Positions 51,841 through 60,807 of a stretch of 64,000 bases of DNA are shown here, in pieces (positions within the stretch are counted from its first letter, which is position 1; each line of letters starts with the position of its first letter). Source of the stretch: an uncultured Dorea sp. (lineage in GTDB: Bacteria > Bacillota > Clostridia > Lachnospirales > Lachnospiraceae); contig CAJUTH010000017.1 in assembly GCA_910589275.1 (NCBI GenBank), positions 1 through 64,000 on the forward strand, given 5' to 3'. Position numbers and translations under genes: made by a program. Below the pieces are notes generated by a model. That model saw only the letters and a list, made by a program, of their open reading frames with translations, ran no database searches and had not been told where the DNA came from.

Positions 51841-54186
51841 CTATCCTGCCGTTCTCTCAATATCAATCATGCCTTGGAGCTTCATAAGTTTCTCCACTAC
51901 GCTTTCAAGTTCCTCTCTTTTGTGCACAATAAATCCTGCCTCTATGGTCGCCGTTCCCTGCTTGCTGGTACGCACATTCAGAGATTTCACATCTATCTTA
52001 TTCTCTGTAAATACTTTGGACATCTCCATCAGAAGTCCTTGACGATCCTCTGCATACATCTTAATATCCGCCAGATACTGTCCGCCAGTCTTCTCTGCGA
52101 CCTCGCTTTCCCATTCCGCGTCAATCAGCCGAACCCGCTCTGCCTCTGTCAGATGCAGCATATTCACACAGTCCGTACGATGGATGGAAAGCCCCCGTCC
52201 TCTGGTTACAAACCCGACAATCTCATCTCCCGGCACCGGATTACAGCACCTAGAAAACCGTACTGCCACGTCGTCGATGCCCTTTACCACAATACCGCTT
52301 TTCGATTTGGCGATATGCACCTTATTCTTTGCCGCCTCAGCAACCTTTTCAAGCACCGCTTCATTGGTAATCTCCTGCTTATGCTCCTTGCTGTATTCCT
52401 CCGCCAGACGGTTTACCACCTGGCCTTCCTTTAAGCCGCCGTGGCCCACTGCCGCCAGCACTGAATCCCAGTCCCGGAACCCGTATTTTTTCTGGACAAC
52501 CTCCTGATACTTGGGTTTAGTAAGCTTTGAAACCTCCAGAGACTTGGATTTGCAGTAAGCCGCAATTAACTCCTTGCCCCGGATGATATTTTCCTCTTTA
52601 AATTCCTTTTTAAACCATTGGTTAATCTTAGATTTTGCTTGAGAGCTTGCCACAATATTCAGCCAGTCCCGGCTTGGTCCCTTAGAATTCTGGGAAGTAA
52701 GTATCTCAATCCTGTCGCCATTCTGAATCTTATAATCAATGGTAACCAGCTTGCCGTTGACTCTTGCTCCCACCATCTTATTACCAACCGCACTGTGGAT
52801 CGCATAGGCAAAATCAATGGTATTAGAACCGTTGGGAAGACGCTTTACCTCACCGTTAGGCGTAAAGCAGTACACATCCTCGGCAAATAAATCCAGATCC
52901 CCTTTCAGCATGCTAAGGAATTCCCGGTTGTCGGACATATCCCGCTGCCATTCCAGAATCTGCCTGAGCCAGTTCAGCTTTTCTTCCTCCTGAGCCTTCC
53001 CGCTCTTCTTGCCGTCGCTGGATTCCTTATACTTCCAATGGGCGGCGATTCCATACTCCGCCGTCTTGTGCATATCATGCGTACGGATCTGAACCTCAAA
53101 GGGCAGTCCCACCGAACTCATCAGCGTAGTATGCAGAGACTGGTACATATTCGCCTTAGGCATGGCAATATAGTCTTTGAACCGCCCCGGCACCGGAGTA
53201 TACATCTCATGAATCACTCCAAGAGCCGCATAGCAGTCCCTTACGGAATCTACAATAATCCGCACGGCAAACAAATCAAATATCTGGTCCACCGTCTTAT
53301 CCTGATTCACCATCTTCTTATATATGCTGAAAAAATGCTTCACCCTGCCCTTAATCTCTGCCTTAATACGGGCGTTTCGGATATGCTCCGATACCTCTTC
53401 CACAATCTGCTGTACAAATTCCTCCCGCTCCATCTTCCTGGTATTAACCTGCTCCACCAGATCGTAAAAAACCTCCGGATTGTAATACTTCAGCGCCAGA
53501 TCGTCCAGCTCGGTCTTAATCCTTGATATTCCAAGTCTTTGTGCAATCGGCGCATAGATATCCATGGTCTCCCTTGCTTTCTCTTTCTGCTTCTCAGGAC
53601 GCATAAACTGCAGCGTCCTCATATTGTGCAGACGGTCTGCAAGCTTGATAATAATCACCCGGATATCCTTGGCCATGGCAAGGAACATCTTCCTAAGATT
53701 CTCAGCCTGCGCTTCCAGCTTATCCGCGGAATAAGACATCTGTCCCAGCTTGGTAACACCATCTACTAAAAGCGCTACCTCCCCGCCAAATTCTTTCTCT
53801 ATCTCTTCCTCTGTCATGACGGTGTCTTCCACCACATCATGCAGCATCCCCGCAACAATCGTCTCCTTATCCAGCTCCAGATTTGCCAATATGATTGCTA
53901 CCCATAGCGGATGGATAATGTAAGCTTCTCCAGACTTGCGGTATTGGCCCTCATGGGCCTCCTTTGCAATCTTATATGCTTTCTCGATCAAGGATACGTC
54001 CGCCGACGGATGGTATTTACGGACGCGTTTAATCAATAAACGGTACAGTTCATCGGGGTCTTGATAATCCGCAGGTGCTTTCACCGCATGTCCGTCTACT
54101 ACTTCCAGGCCAATTGCCTGATTCTCTGTAAGAGATTCTTCTGTAATCTTATTCATCTCTTCTAACCGTTTTATCACATCTGCCAT
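51841..54186 (-). CDS. rel: Bifunctional (p)ppGpp synthetase/hydrolase RelA/SpoT (Rel)
   Basis: A 781-residue long alarmone enzyme. The hydrolase HD domain (about 45-200) is intact, with HPLWVAIILANLELDKETIV and LHDVVEDT. The synthetase domain (about 240-390) has KHFFSIYKKM, DLFAVRIIVDSVRDCYAALG, FKDYIAMPKANMYQSLHT and EVQIRTHDMHKTAEYGIAAH. TGS (VYCFTPNGEVKRLPNGSN), a zinc-finger/helical region (SRCCNPVPGDEIVGFVTRGR) and a C-terminal ACT domain follow. It makes and degrades (p)ppGpp in response to starvation. It has its own promoter. Confidence 0.97.
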   Translation of the reverse strand: MADVIKRLEEMNKITEESLTENQAIGLEVVDGHAVKAPADYQDPDELYRLLIKRVRKYHPSADVSLIEKAYKIAKEAHEGQYRKSGEAYIIHPLWVAIILANLELDKETIVAGMLHDVVEDTVMTEEEIEKEFGGEVALLVDGVTKLGQMSYSADKLEAQAENLRKMFLAMAKDIRVIIIKLADRLHNMRTLQFMRPEKQKEKARETMDIYAPIAQRLGISRIKTELDDLALKYYNPEVFYDLVEQVNTRKMEREEFVQQIVEEVSEHIRNARIKAEIKGRVKHFFSIYKKMVNQDKTVDQIFDLFAVRIIVDSVRDCYAALGVIHEMYTPVPGRFKDYIAMPKANMYQSLHTTLMSSVGLPFEVQIRTHDMHKTAEYGIAAHWKYKESSDGKKSGKAQEEEKLNWLRQILEWQRDMSDNREFLSMLKGDLDLFAEDVYCFTPNGEVKRLPNGSNTIDFAYAIHSAVGNKMVGARVNGKLVTIDYKIQNGDRIEILTSQNSKGPSRDWLNIVASSQAKSKINQWFKKEFKEENIIRGKELIAAYCKSKSLEVSKLTKPKYQEVVQKKYGFRDWDSVLAAVGHGGLKEGQVVNRLAEEYSKEHKQEITNEAVLEKVAEAAKNKVHIAKSKSGIVVKGIDDVAVRFSRCCNPVPGDEIVGFVTRGRGLSIHRTDCVNMLHLTEAERVRLIDAEWESEVAEKTGGQYLADIKMYAEDRQGLLMEMSKVFTENKIDVKSLNVRTSKQGTATIEAGFIVHKREELESVVEKLMKLQGMIDIERTAG

Positions 54187-54239
54187 ATCAATGCCCTCCT
54201 TCCTCTTAGTATCTCATTCCAATTTTAAAATTATTTTAA

Positions 54240-54268
54240 AGTATAGCATTTATAACACAGGTTTTCAA
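54240..54268 (-). promoter_or_regulatory. Predicted sigma-A promoter of rel
   Basis: Minus strand: TTGAAA (54263-54268), 17 bases, TATACT (54240-54245), about 50 bases upstream of the rel ATG. Confidence 0.65.
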
Positions 54269-54306
54269 ATATTTATCCGTATTTTATCCCGATATTCTAT
54301 AAATAG

Positions 54307-56067
54307 TTACAGATAATCCGTAATTACTATCTGCATTCTCCTATTTCCCATGTATTCATTCACTCCGGGATAGAATGTAACCGACATATAAACCCCTTGG
54401 GCTTTTCCTTCCAGAAGACAGTCCTTCTGCCTATTTCCATACTTAGACGCAGCCGCATCCAGAAATTCCCCTGCGTCGCCAAAATATACGGCCTCCATAG
54501 ATATGCCGGACGCATCTCTTACCTGAAGCTTTAACATATTATGATTTTTCCCAATCAGCCGCGCTGAAAGAAGCTCGATATCCCGTCCGGCAAATATCGG
54601 CTTACTATTTCCTTTCCCAAAAGGTTCAAGAAGCTCTAACTCCTGCATAAATTCCTCTGTAATGCAGGAAAACGGAAGCTCCATATCAATCGATATTTTC
54701 TCCTGAAGTTCTGTCTCAGTAAGCCGGCAGTTCCCGTTCAGCCGCCTGCGCAGGTCGTCAATCTTGTCTCGTTCCATCGACAGCCCGGCCGCCTGTTTAT
54801 GGCCCCCGAACCGAATCAGCAGATCTTTACATTCCGTCAGCTCCTCAAACATATGATATGCCTCAATGGAACGTCCGGATCCCTTCACCTCCGATTTCCC
54901 GTCGGTCAGCACAAATACCGGCCTGTAATACCGTTCCCTGATCTTCCCCGCTACGATTCCTGCCAAACTTTCGTGACAGTCCGGAAGGTAGAGCACCAGT
55001 ACCCGGTCTCTGCCTGCATCTGTCTCTTCAACAATCCTGACCGCTTCCTTTACCGCCGCTTCAGTCAGCTCCTTACGGCTGTCATTTAACGCTTTCAGAT
55101 CCCCTGCAAGAATAACAGCTTCCCGTTTTGTCTTCGCACGAAGAAGTTCTAACGCGCGCTTTGCCGTATCCAGCCTGCCGCCCGCATTGATACAGGGGCC
55201 TAACACAAATCCAATCTGGTATGCAGAAACAGCCCCGGCGTCTACTCCGGTGCATTCCATCAGAGCCCTCAACCCCAAATTCCCGCTGTGGGACAGCATC
55301 TCCAGCGCCTGTTTTACAAAAATACGATTTTCTCCTGTCAGATCCATCACATCTCCAACCGTGGCAATCCCCACAGCCTCTAAAAGCGCGTCAATATCCT
55401 CTGCGTCCCTTCCCATAGCCTCATAGAGGCATTCCATCAGCTTATAGGCGACCGCCGCCCCGCAAAGTCCTTTAAATGGATAGCCGCAGTCTCGCCGTTT
55501 CGGATCCACTACTGCATCTGCCGGCGGAAGAAGCCATCTCTTCTCTTCCCCTGTCTCAATATATGGCACTTCATGATGATCGGTTACAATTACCGTCATG
55601 CCTAGACTCTTCGCATAGACAATCTCATCTGCCGCCGCTATCCCATTGTCACAGGTAAGTACGGTATCAACTCCGTCACGGTATGCACTCTCAATCAGAT
55701 TCCGATTCAAACCATATCCGTCTAGGACACGGTCCGGAATATCCATATCCACATCCGCTCCCAGCCCCTCTAATGCCTCTAACAGTATGTAAGCCGCGCT
55801 GACCCCGTCGATATCATAATCCCCAATTACACGAATCCGCATATGCCCTTTAATCTTCTCCATCAAAATATCGACTGCCTTGTCCATATCTTTCATCAGC
55901 ATACCGTCATAGAGATCCGCAATCGTTCCATTCAGATAATGATCAATCGCTTCATCCCCAACGATATCCCTGTTGCGGATCAAACATGCAAGTCTCGGAC
56001 TGATATGAAATTTCTTTCCTATCGCTGCAAAATCAGCGCCTTTTCTAAGCAGTACCCAGCGTTTCAT
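54307..56067 (-). CDS. recJ: Single-stranded-DNA-specific exonuclease RecJ
   Basis: A 586-residue DHH-family 5'-3' exonuclease used in recombination and mismatch repair. The metal motifs IRVIGDYDIDGVSA, TCDNGIAAADE, TDHHEVPY and VDPKR are in the N-terminal half. The DHHA1 signature RFGGHKQAAGLSM lies near residue 430, and a C-terminal OB-fold follows. The ATG at 56067 has AGGAGAAGG upstream; an earlier in-frame ATG would lie in the secDF terminator. Confidence 0.95.
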   Translation of the reverse strand: MKRWVLLRKGADFAAIGKKFHISPRLACLIRNRDIVGDEAIDHYLNGTIADLYDGMLMKDMDKAVDILMEKIKGHMRIRVIGDYDIDGVSAAYILLEALEGLGADVDMDIPDRVLDGYGLNRNLIESAYRDGVDTVLTCDNGIAAADEIVYAKSLGMTVIVTDHHEVPYIETGEEKRWLLPPADAVVDPKRRDCGYPFKGLCGAAVAYKLMECLYEAMGRDAEDIDALLEAVGIATVGDVMDLTGENRIFVKQALEMLSHSGNLGLRALMECTGVDAGAVSAYQIGFVLGPCINAGGRLDTAKRALELLRAKTKREAVILAGDLKALNDSRKELTEAAVKEAVRIVEETDAGRDRVLVLYLPDCHESLAGIVAGKIRERYYRPVFVLTDGKSEVKGSGRSIEAYHMFEELTECKDLLIRFGGHKQAAGLSMERDKIDDLRRRLNGNCRLTETELQEKISIDMELPFSCITEEFMQELELLEPFGKGNSKPIFAGRDIELLSARLIGKNHNMLKLQVRDASGISMEAVYFGDAGEFLDAAASKYGNRQKDCLLEGKAQGVYMSVTFYPGVNEYMGNRRMQIVITDYL

Positions 56068-56083
56068 CTTCCTTCTCCTAATG

Positions 56084-56118
56084 AAAAAACAGCCACACCT
56101 TTTTTCCGGCATGGCTGT
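56084..56118 (-). terminator. Rho-independent terminator of secDF
   Basis: Stem ACAGCCA/TGGCTGT followed on the minus strand by six T, 80 bases past the secDF stop and immediately before the recJ ribosome binding site. Confidence 0.85.
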
Positions 56119-56198
56119 CCACATCCTGTTCTCTGCAGTTACGTTTTCGGCTTCACCGCAGTATAGATAATCTTTAGATCATCCAACCGTACAGGTGG

Positions 56199-58376
56199 TT
56201 ATTTTTTCTTTTTGGCAGAAACTTTCTCAGGCGCTTTCTCGCCGCCAAGCTTCTCTTTCATCATATACCACAGCGCTCCTGTAATGCATACGGAAGAATA
56301 CGCGCCCACCAGAATACCAGCCATCAAAGGCAGCGCAAACTCTCTCATAGAGCTTACACCCATGATAAACAGGAACAGTACCATGATAAAAGTGGTCAGA
56401 GACGTATAGATACTTCTAGTAAGCGTCTGTGTAATACTCTTATTCACAATCTCAGCAAGATTAGCCGTCTTCGTCTTCAGCCGCAGTTCCTCGCGGATAC
56501 GGTCAAAGATAACAATCGTCGCATTAATAGAATAACCTACGATGGTCAGCATACAGGCGATAAACGTATTTCCCACGGAAATCCTTGAAACCGCATAGAA
56601 GGCAAGAACCACCAGTACATCATGAAGCAGCGCCGTAACCGCGCTTGCCGCAAACCGGATATCCTTGAACCGGAACCAGATATATATCAGCATACAAATG
56701 GTAGCGGCAATCACTGCAACAATTGCATCCTTTCTCATCTCACTGCTGATAGTAGAGCTGATATTTTCCGCGGTAATCGTAGACGCATCTACTCCAAAGT
56801 CTTCTTCCAGCGCCTGATTCAACGCCTCACGGGTATCCAGATCCAGCGTCTTAGTCTTAATGATCACCTGCTTACTTCCGGCAACCTTCTGTGTCTGTAC
56901 ATTGGCATCCCCGGTCACATCCTCCACAATCGGAACAATCTCTGCATCAATCTCATCTATTGTATAATCCTTGTCAAACTCTACTGTAGTTGAGGTACCG
57001 CCTTCAAATTCCAGACTGTAAGAGAACGCGCCTCTTCCACCCGCCGCTCCGGCGCCCATTACTGCGAAACCGCCGATAATAAGGACAAGAGAAATAATGA
57101 AAAATGCCTTCTTTTTTCCAAGAAAATCAATCGGCTGACGTTCCGGCTTCGGTTTGTAATACAGTCTTTCCTTCTTCAAGCCGACCGCATAGAACGCATA
57201 TATGATCAAGCGCGTCACTACCAGCGCCGTAAACATGGACACAATAATACCAATGGCAAGTGTCTGTGCAAATCCTTTTACACTTCCGGAACCTCTCAGC
57301 CACAGAACCGCAGCCGCAATCAGCGTAGTTACATTGCCGTCCACAATCGCGGACATAGCCTTCTGAAATCCTGTCTTCAGGGAATTTCTCACACTCTTCC
57401 CTTTGGTCATCTCTTCCCTTACGCGGGCAAAGATAATAACATTGGCGTCTACCGCCATACCGATACTTAAGATAATACCGGCAAGGCCCGGAAGCGTCAG
57501 GGTAACCTCAAACGCATTGAGGATTACAAACACCAAACCAGTGTAAATCAACAGTGCAAGGCTGGATGCAAATCCGGGAAGCAGGTATGCCCATATCATA
57601 AACAAAAACACAACCACAAGTCCGATAGCGCCCGCTTTTACGCTGGTGCTGATCGCCTGCTCGCCAAGCTGAGCCCCCACCACATTAGAACGCAGTTCCT
57701 CAAGCTCCAGCTTCAGACCGCCGATACGAATGGTGGAAGCCAGATTCTCAGCCTCCTCAAAGGTAAAGTTTCCAGTAATATATGCCGTTCCTCCGGTAAT
57801 GGGATTTCTTACCTGAGGGTCGCTGATGGTCTCTCCATCGTATACAATCTCAATAATCTGCCCTACAAACTCCGTAGTTGCATCGGCAAATTTTTTCTTC
57901 CCCTCTTCATTCAGAGTTAATTCTACACTGTACTCTGTATTCTTCATGTCGTCCTGTCCGGACTTCGCAGTTGCCGTCTGCACATCGGCGCCGGTAATAA
58001 CCGTCTCCCCATTGGGGTCAACAAATTCCAAGGAACCTGGCTTTCCCAAATCATTCAGAATCGTATTGGCGTCTGTTACTCCCGGAATCTCAATATTGAT
58101 CCGGTCGTCGCCCTCCTGATAAACGGTAGCTTCCGTACTGTACTGCTCTACACGCCTCTGCAGCTTATAGATGGTGTCGCTCATCTCCTCGCTGGAAGGA
58201 TTCTTGTCCTTTACCTGATATGTGATGCTGACGCCGCCCGCCAGATCAAGGCCTAGCGTGATATTCTCCGCCGCTCCGATATGCCCCTTGCCAAATCCCA
58301 CAATTGTTGTAAATCCAAGCAGCGCAATCAATGCCGCTGTAACAATCAGGCTGATAATACCTTTTGACTTGTTCAT
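56199..58376 (-). CDS. secDF: Protein translocase SecD-SecF fusion
   Basis: A 725-residue membrane protein that uses the proton gradient to pull secreted proteins through SecYEG. The SecD half (1 to about 405) has one N-terminal helix, an extracytoplasmic domain with LGLDLAGGVSITYQVKD and five helices with GMAVDANVIIFARVREE. The SecF half (about 420-725) repeats the plan with FSYSLEFEGGTSTTVEFD and GYSINATIVIFDRIREELR. The C-terminal tail is Lys-rich. SecD and SecF are separate in most bacteria; the fused form is common in Firmicutes. Confidence 0.96.
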   Translation of the reverse strand: MNKSKGIISLIVTAALIALLGFTTIVGFGKGHIGAAENITLGLDLAGGVSITYQVKDKNPSSEEMSDTIYKLQRRVEQYSTEATVYQEGDDRINIEIPGVTDANTILNDLGKPGSLEFVDPNGETVITGADVQTATAKSGQDDMKNTEYSVELTLNEEGKKKFADATTEFVGQIIEIVYDGETISDPQVRNPITGGTAYITGNFTFEEAENLASTIRIGGLKLELEELRSNVVGAQLGEQAISTSVKAGAIGLVVVFLFMIWAYLLPGFASSLALLIYTGLVFVILNAFEVTLTLPGLAGIILSIGMAVDANVIIFARVREEMTKGKSVRNSLKTGFQKAMSAIVDGNVTTLIAAAVLWLRGSGSVKGFAQTLAIGIIVSMFTALVVTRLIIYAFYAVGLKKERLYYKPKPERQPIDFLGKKKAFFIISLVLIIGGFAVMGAGAAGGRGAFSYSLEFEGGTSTTVEFDKDYTIDEIDAEIVPIVEDVTGDANVQTQKVAGSKQVIIKTKTLDLDTREALNQALEEDFGVDASTITAENISSTISSEMRKDAIVAVIAATICMLIYIWFRFKDIRFAASAVTALLHDVLVVLAFYAVSRISVGNTFIACMLTIVGYSINATIVIFDRIREELRLKTKTANLAEIVNKSITQTLTRSIYTSLTTFIMVLFLFIMGVSSMREFALPLMAGILVGAYSSVCITGALWYMMKEKLGGEKAPEKVSAKKKK

Positions 58377-58448
58377 CTCTTACATCCCTTTCTATTTCTA
58401 TCTGTTCTTCATAAATCCATACGGCGAACGGTGCGTTCCATAGCCGCG

Positions 58449-59837
58449 CTATGACAGCGCCGCTTTGATCATAATCGCACATTCCACGCGCTTCCTCTGC
58501 ATCTCGCATCCGATATCGTATGCATCGTGAATCGTACCGTGGAAATTATATGCATTCGCCATACAGCCGCCGCTACAATAAAATTTAGCGAAACACGCCT
58601 TACATTTCTCTTTGGAATATACGCTGCAGCCTCGAAATTCATCTGCAATCTCCGGCTTCGTAATTCCTTCGTCCACATTACCCATGAGAAATTCTTCCTG
58701 CCCCACAAACTGATGGCACGGATAGAAATCCCCCCACGGCGTCACGGACAGATATTCCGTCCCTGAACCGCAGCCTGACAGACGCTTCGAAATGCATGGC
58801 CCGCCATCTAAGTCTATCATAAAATGGAAAAAGTTGAAACCTTTTCCTTGCTTTTCCCTCTCAATCATAATCTTTGCAAGCTTATCATACTCTTCCATAA
58901 TCTGTGGCAGATCCTCTTTGCGGATCGCATAAGGGTCCGTCTCATCTCCCACCACCGGTTCTATGGACATCTGCTTGAATCCCAGATCCGCAAAATGCAG
59001 GATATCTTTGGAAAAATCCAGATTATTCCTTGTAAATGTTCCCCGGATGTAATACCGTTCCTGATTCTTGCTGTCCGCAAGCTTCTGAAACTTCGGCACA
59101 ATCAGATCATAGCTTCCCTTGCCATTTCGGAAGGGCCGCATCTGATCATTAATCTCCTTCCTGCCGTCTAGAGACAGAACAACATTGTCCATTTCTTTAT
59201 TCACAAATTCCTGTATCTCATCATTCAGCAGCACGCCGTTGGTAGTAACTGTAAAGCGGAAATGTTTATCATAAAGCTTCTCCTGCTCCCTTCCATATGC
59301 TACAAGCTCCTTCACGACCTGCCAATTCATCAGCGGTTCGCCTCCGAAAAAATCCACCTCAAGATTCCGCCTGCCGCCAGAATTATGAATCAGGAAATCC
59401 AGCGCTTTCTTCCCGACTTCAAAGCTCATAAGCGCCCTCCGTCCATGATATTCGCCCTCTTCGGCAAAACAGTATCTGCAGGCAAGGTTACAGTCATGGG
59501 CAATGTGAAGGCACATAGCCTTTACCACCGTTTTCCTCTGCTTCACAGCGCCGATCAGAGGCTCATATGTATCCGGTACAAAAAGCGTCCCGCCCGCCGT
59601 AAGCTCTATAACGTCTTCCAGTGCATCGCGAAGCTCCGCCTCCGTATATTTACCGCCAAGTGCATCGGTAAGCCGCTTCATGGTTTCCGGCGCCCGCAGC
59701 GTATCTACTGTATGGTTCTCATTCTGTTCATTCAGCTTTTCTGTCACATCATAACAAAGCTCGTCCATCACATGAACTGCGCCGCTGTAAACATCAAGAA
59801 CAATCCGATACCCGTTATTCTGGTACTGATGAATCAA
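58449..59837 (-). CDS. scfB: SCIFF peptide maturase, radical SAM/SPASM thioether-forming enzyme
   Basis: A 462-residue enzyme that installs thioether cross-links in the six-cysteine SCIFF peptide. The N-terminal 100 residues form a peptide-recognition-like domain. The radical SAM cluster motif is C116-x3-C120-x2-C123 in HDCNLACRYCFAEEG. FFGGEPLMNWQVVKELVAYG follows, and the C-terminal SPASM region binds auxiliary clusters (GCGSGTEYLSVTPWGDFYPC, then CKACFAKFYCSGGCMANAYN). The precursor gene lies 105 bases upstream. This gene pair is nearly universal in Clostridia. Confidence 0.95.
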   Translation of the reverse strand: MIHQYQNNGYRIVLDVYSGAVHVMDELCYDVTEKLNEQNENHTVDTLRAPETMKRLTDALGGKYTEAELRDALEDVIELTAGGTLFVPDTYEPLIGAVKQRKTVVKAMCLHIAHDCNLACRYCFAEEGEYHGRRALMSFEVGKKALDFLIHNSGGRRNLEVDFFGGEPLMNWQVVKELVAYGREQEKLYDKHFRFTVTTNGVLLNDEIQEFVNKEMDNVVLSLDGRKEINDQMRPFRNGKGSYDLIVPKFQKLADSKNQERYYIRGTFTRNNLDFSKDILHFADLGFKQMSIEPVVGDETDPYAIRKEDLPQIMEEYDKLAKIMIEREKQGKGFNFFHFMIDLDGGPCISKRLSGCGSGTEYLSVTPWGDFYPCHQFVGQEEFLMGNVDEGITKPEIADEFRGCSVYSKEKCKACFAKFYCSGGCMANAYNFHGTIHDAYDIGCEMQRKRVECAIMIKAALS

Positions 59838-59893
59838 TGTCCGTACCCCTTTCTATCTCACAATTTCATATAACCTGCAGAAGCAGAAATAAA

Positions 59894-59915
59894 CAGCGGC
59901 CATCATAAGCCGCTG
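59894..59915 (-). terminator. Attenuator hairpin between SCIFF precursor and maturase genes
   Basis: Perfect 7-bp GC-rich stem CAGCGGC/GCCGCTG with an 8-base loop, followed on the minus strand by GTTTATTTCTGCTTCTG. Partial termination here would give more peptide mRNA than maturase mRNA. Confidence 0.6.
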
Positions 59916-59942
59916 CTTAAGAGCAATTCTTTCATACATGTA

Positions 59943-60086
59943 TTATTTCTTCTGCTCGCACACCTGATTTCCCACTGTACAGGAAGTCTTGCAGGCTGAC
60001 TGGCATGAAGTCTGACATTCGCCGCATCCGCCCTTCTTCAATGTATTGTTCAATGTCTGTGTATTTAATGTCTTTACGTGCTTCAT
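59943..60086 (-). CDS. scfA: SCIFF six-cysteine peptide precursor
   Basis: A 47-residue peptide: leader MKHVKTLNTQTLNNTLKKGG, then the core CGECQTSCQSACKTSC and a tail TVGNQVCEQKK. Cysteines are at 21, 24, 28, 32, 36 and 43, matching the 'six cysteines in forty-five residues' family. GGAGGG precedes the ATG by 9 bases. It is modified by ScfB encoded just downstream; the biological role of the mature product is unsettled. A leader of about 150 bases upstream has no coding gene. Confidence 0.95.
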   Translation of the reverse strand: MKHVKTLNTQTLNNTLKKGGCGECQTSCQSACKTSCTVGNQVCEQKK

Positions 60087-60260
60087 TCTAAACACCCTCC
60101 TAAAATAATAATTCTATTTCGTTTCATAAATGCCGCCTATGCAACGCCTCGTTACTGCTTACTCCATCCACAGCAGCCTTCAACTCAGCGGCTCTATTCA
60201 AGAAAATCACTTGACGCCCACTGACGTTCACAGTATAGCATATTTATATCTTTTTGGGAA

Positions 60261-60288
60261 GTATTTTTTAGGCAGTATTTTTTAGGCA
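60261..60288. repeat. Tandem 14-bp duplication at a gene end
   Basis: GTATTTTTTAGGCA occurs twice head to tail (60261-60274 and 60275-60288). The second copy contains the stop codon of the MmcQ/YjbR gene, so the duplication does not change the protein. Confidence 0.8.
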
Positions 60289-60656
60289 AAAGGTTTTCCA
60301 ACCGGCTTCGCCGCTGTCATCTCATAACTTAGATCAATCAGGCTCTTAATCTCCTCATCCGGCACGCTGCCGTCGAGCCGGATGGTGAGCCATTTTTCCT
60401 TATTCATATGGTACGCTGGATGAAAACCATCCTGCTGCCGCAGAAAACTCCCCATCGCCGGATCACATTTCACATTGATCACATCCGCCGCGCCGTCGCC
60501 AGAAAGCCCCAGCTTGCCGCGCCCAACCTCCATAACTAACCCATACCACTTCTTGTTATCCGCGTGACGCAAAACAGCGTTATTGTCACTCCACGGATAA
60601 TCCGGCTCCGTACCATATTTTATTTTCACATAATCAAACACCTGCTGACGGGTCAT
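60282..60656 (-). CDS. MmcQ/YjbR family DNA-binding-like protein
   Basis: A 124-residue protein of the YjbR (CyaY-like fold) family: TRQQVFDYVKIKYGTEPDYP, then DVINVKCDPAMGSFLRQQDG, PAYHMNKEKWLTIRLDGSVP and IKSLIDLSYEM. The function is unknown although DNA binding was proposed for some members. The start at 60656 is preferred over one three codons earlier because AGGAAG is at a better distance. Confidence 0.88.
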   Translation of the reverse strand: MTRQQVFDYVKIKYGTEPDYPWSDNNAVLRHADNKKWYGLVMEVGRGKLGLSGDGAADVINVKCDPAMGSFLRQQDGFHPAYHMNKEKWLTIRLDGSVPDEEIKSLIDLSYEMTAAKPVGKPFA

Positions 60657-60668
60657 TGCTGCCACTTC

Positions 60669-60749
60669 CTATCTGATTTTCTCCATTTCTTGTTTAAATT
60701 TATCGTCAAACGTCAAATCACCCGACACCTTTATTTTTCTTTCTGCCAT
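60669..60749 (-). CDS. Possible 26-residue peptide upstream of the MmcQ/YjbR gene
   Basis: The frame MAERKIKVSGDLTFDDKFKQ continues with EMEKIR and stops 12 bases before the MmcQ/YjbR start. AAGGAGG lies 4 bases before its ATG, a strong site. It may be a real small peptide, a remnant of a longer protein, or a translational lead-in for the next gene. Confidence 0.4.
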   Translation of the reverse strand: MAERKIKVSGDLTFDDKFKQEMEKIR

Positions 60750-60807
60750 AGTACCTCCTTCATAAATGATTCTTTTGTTATATCATCTTAACGCTCCTAA
60801 AGTAATT

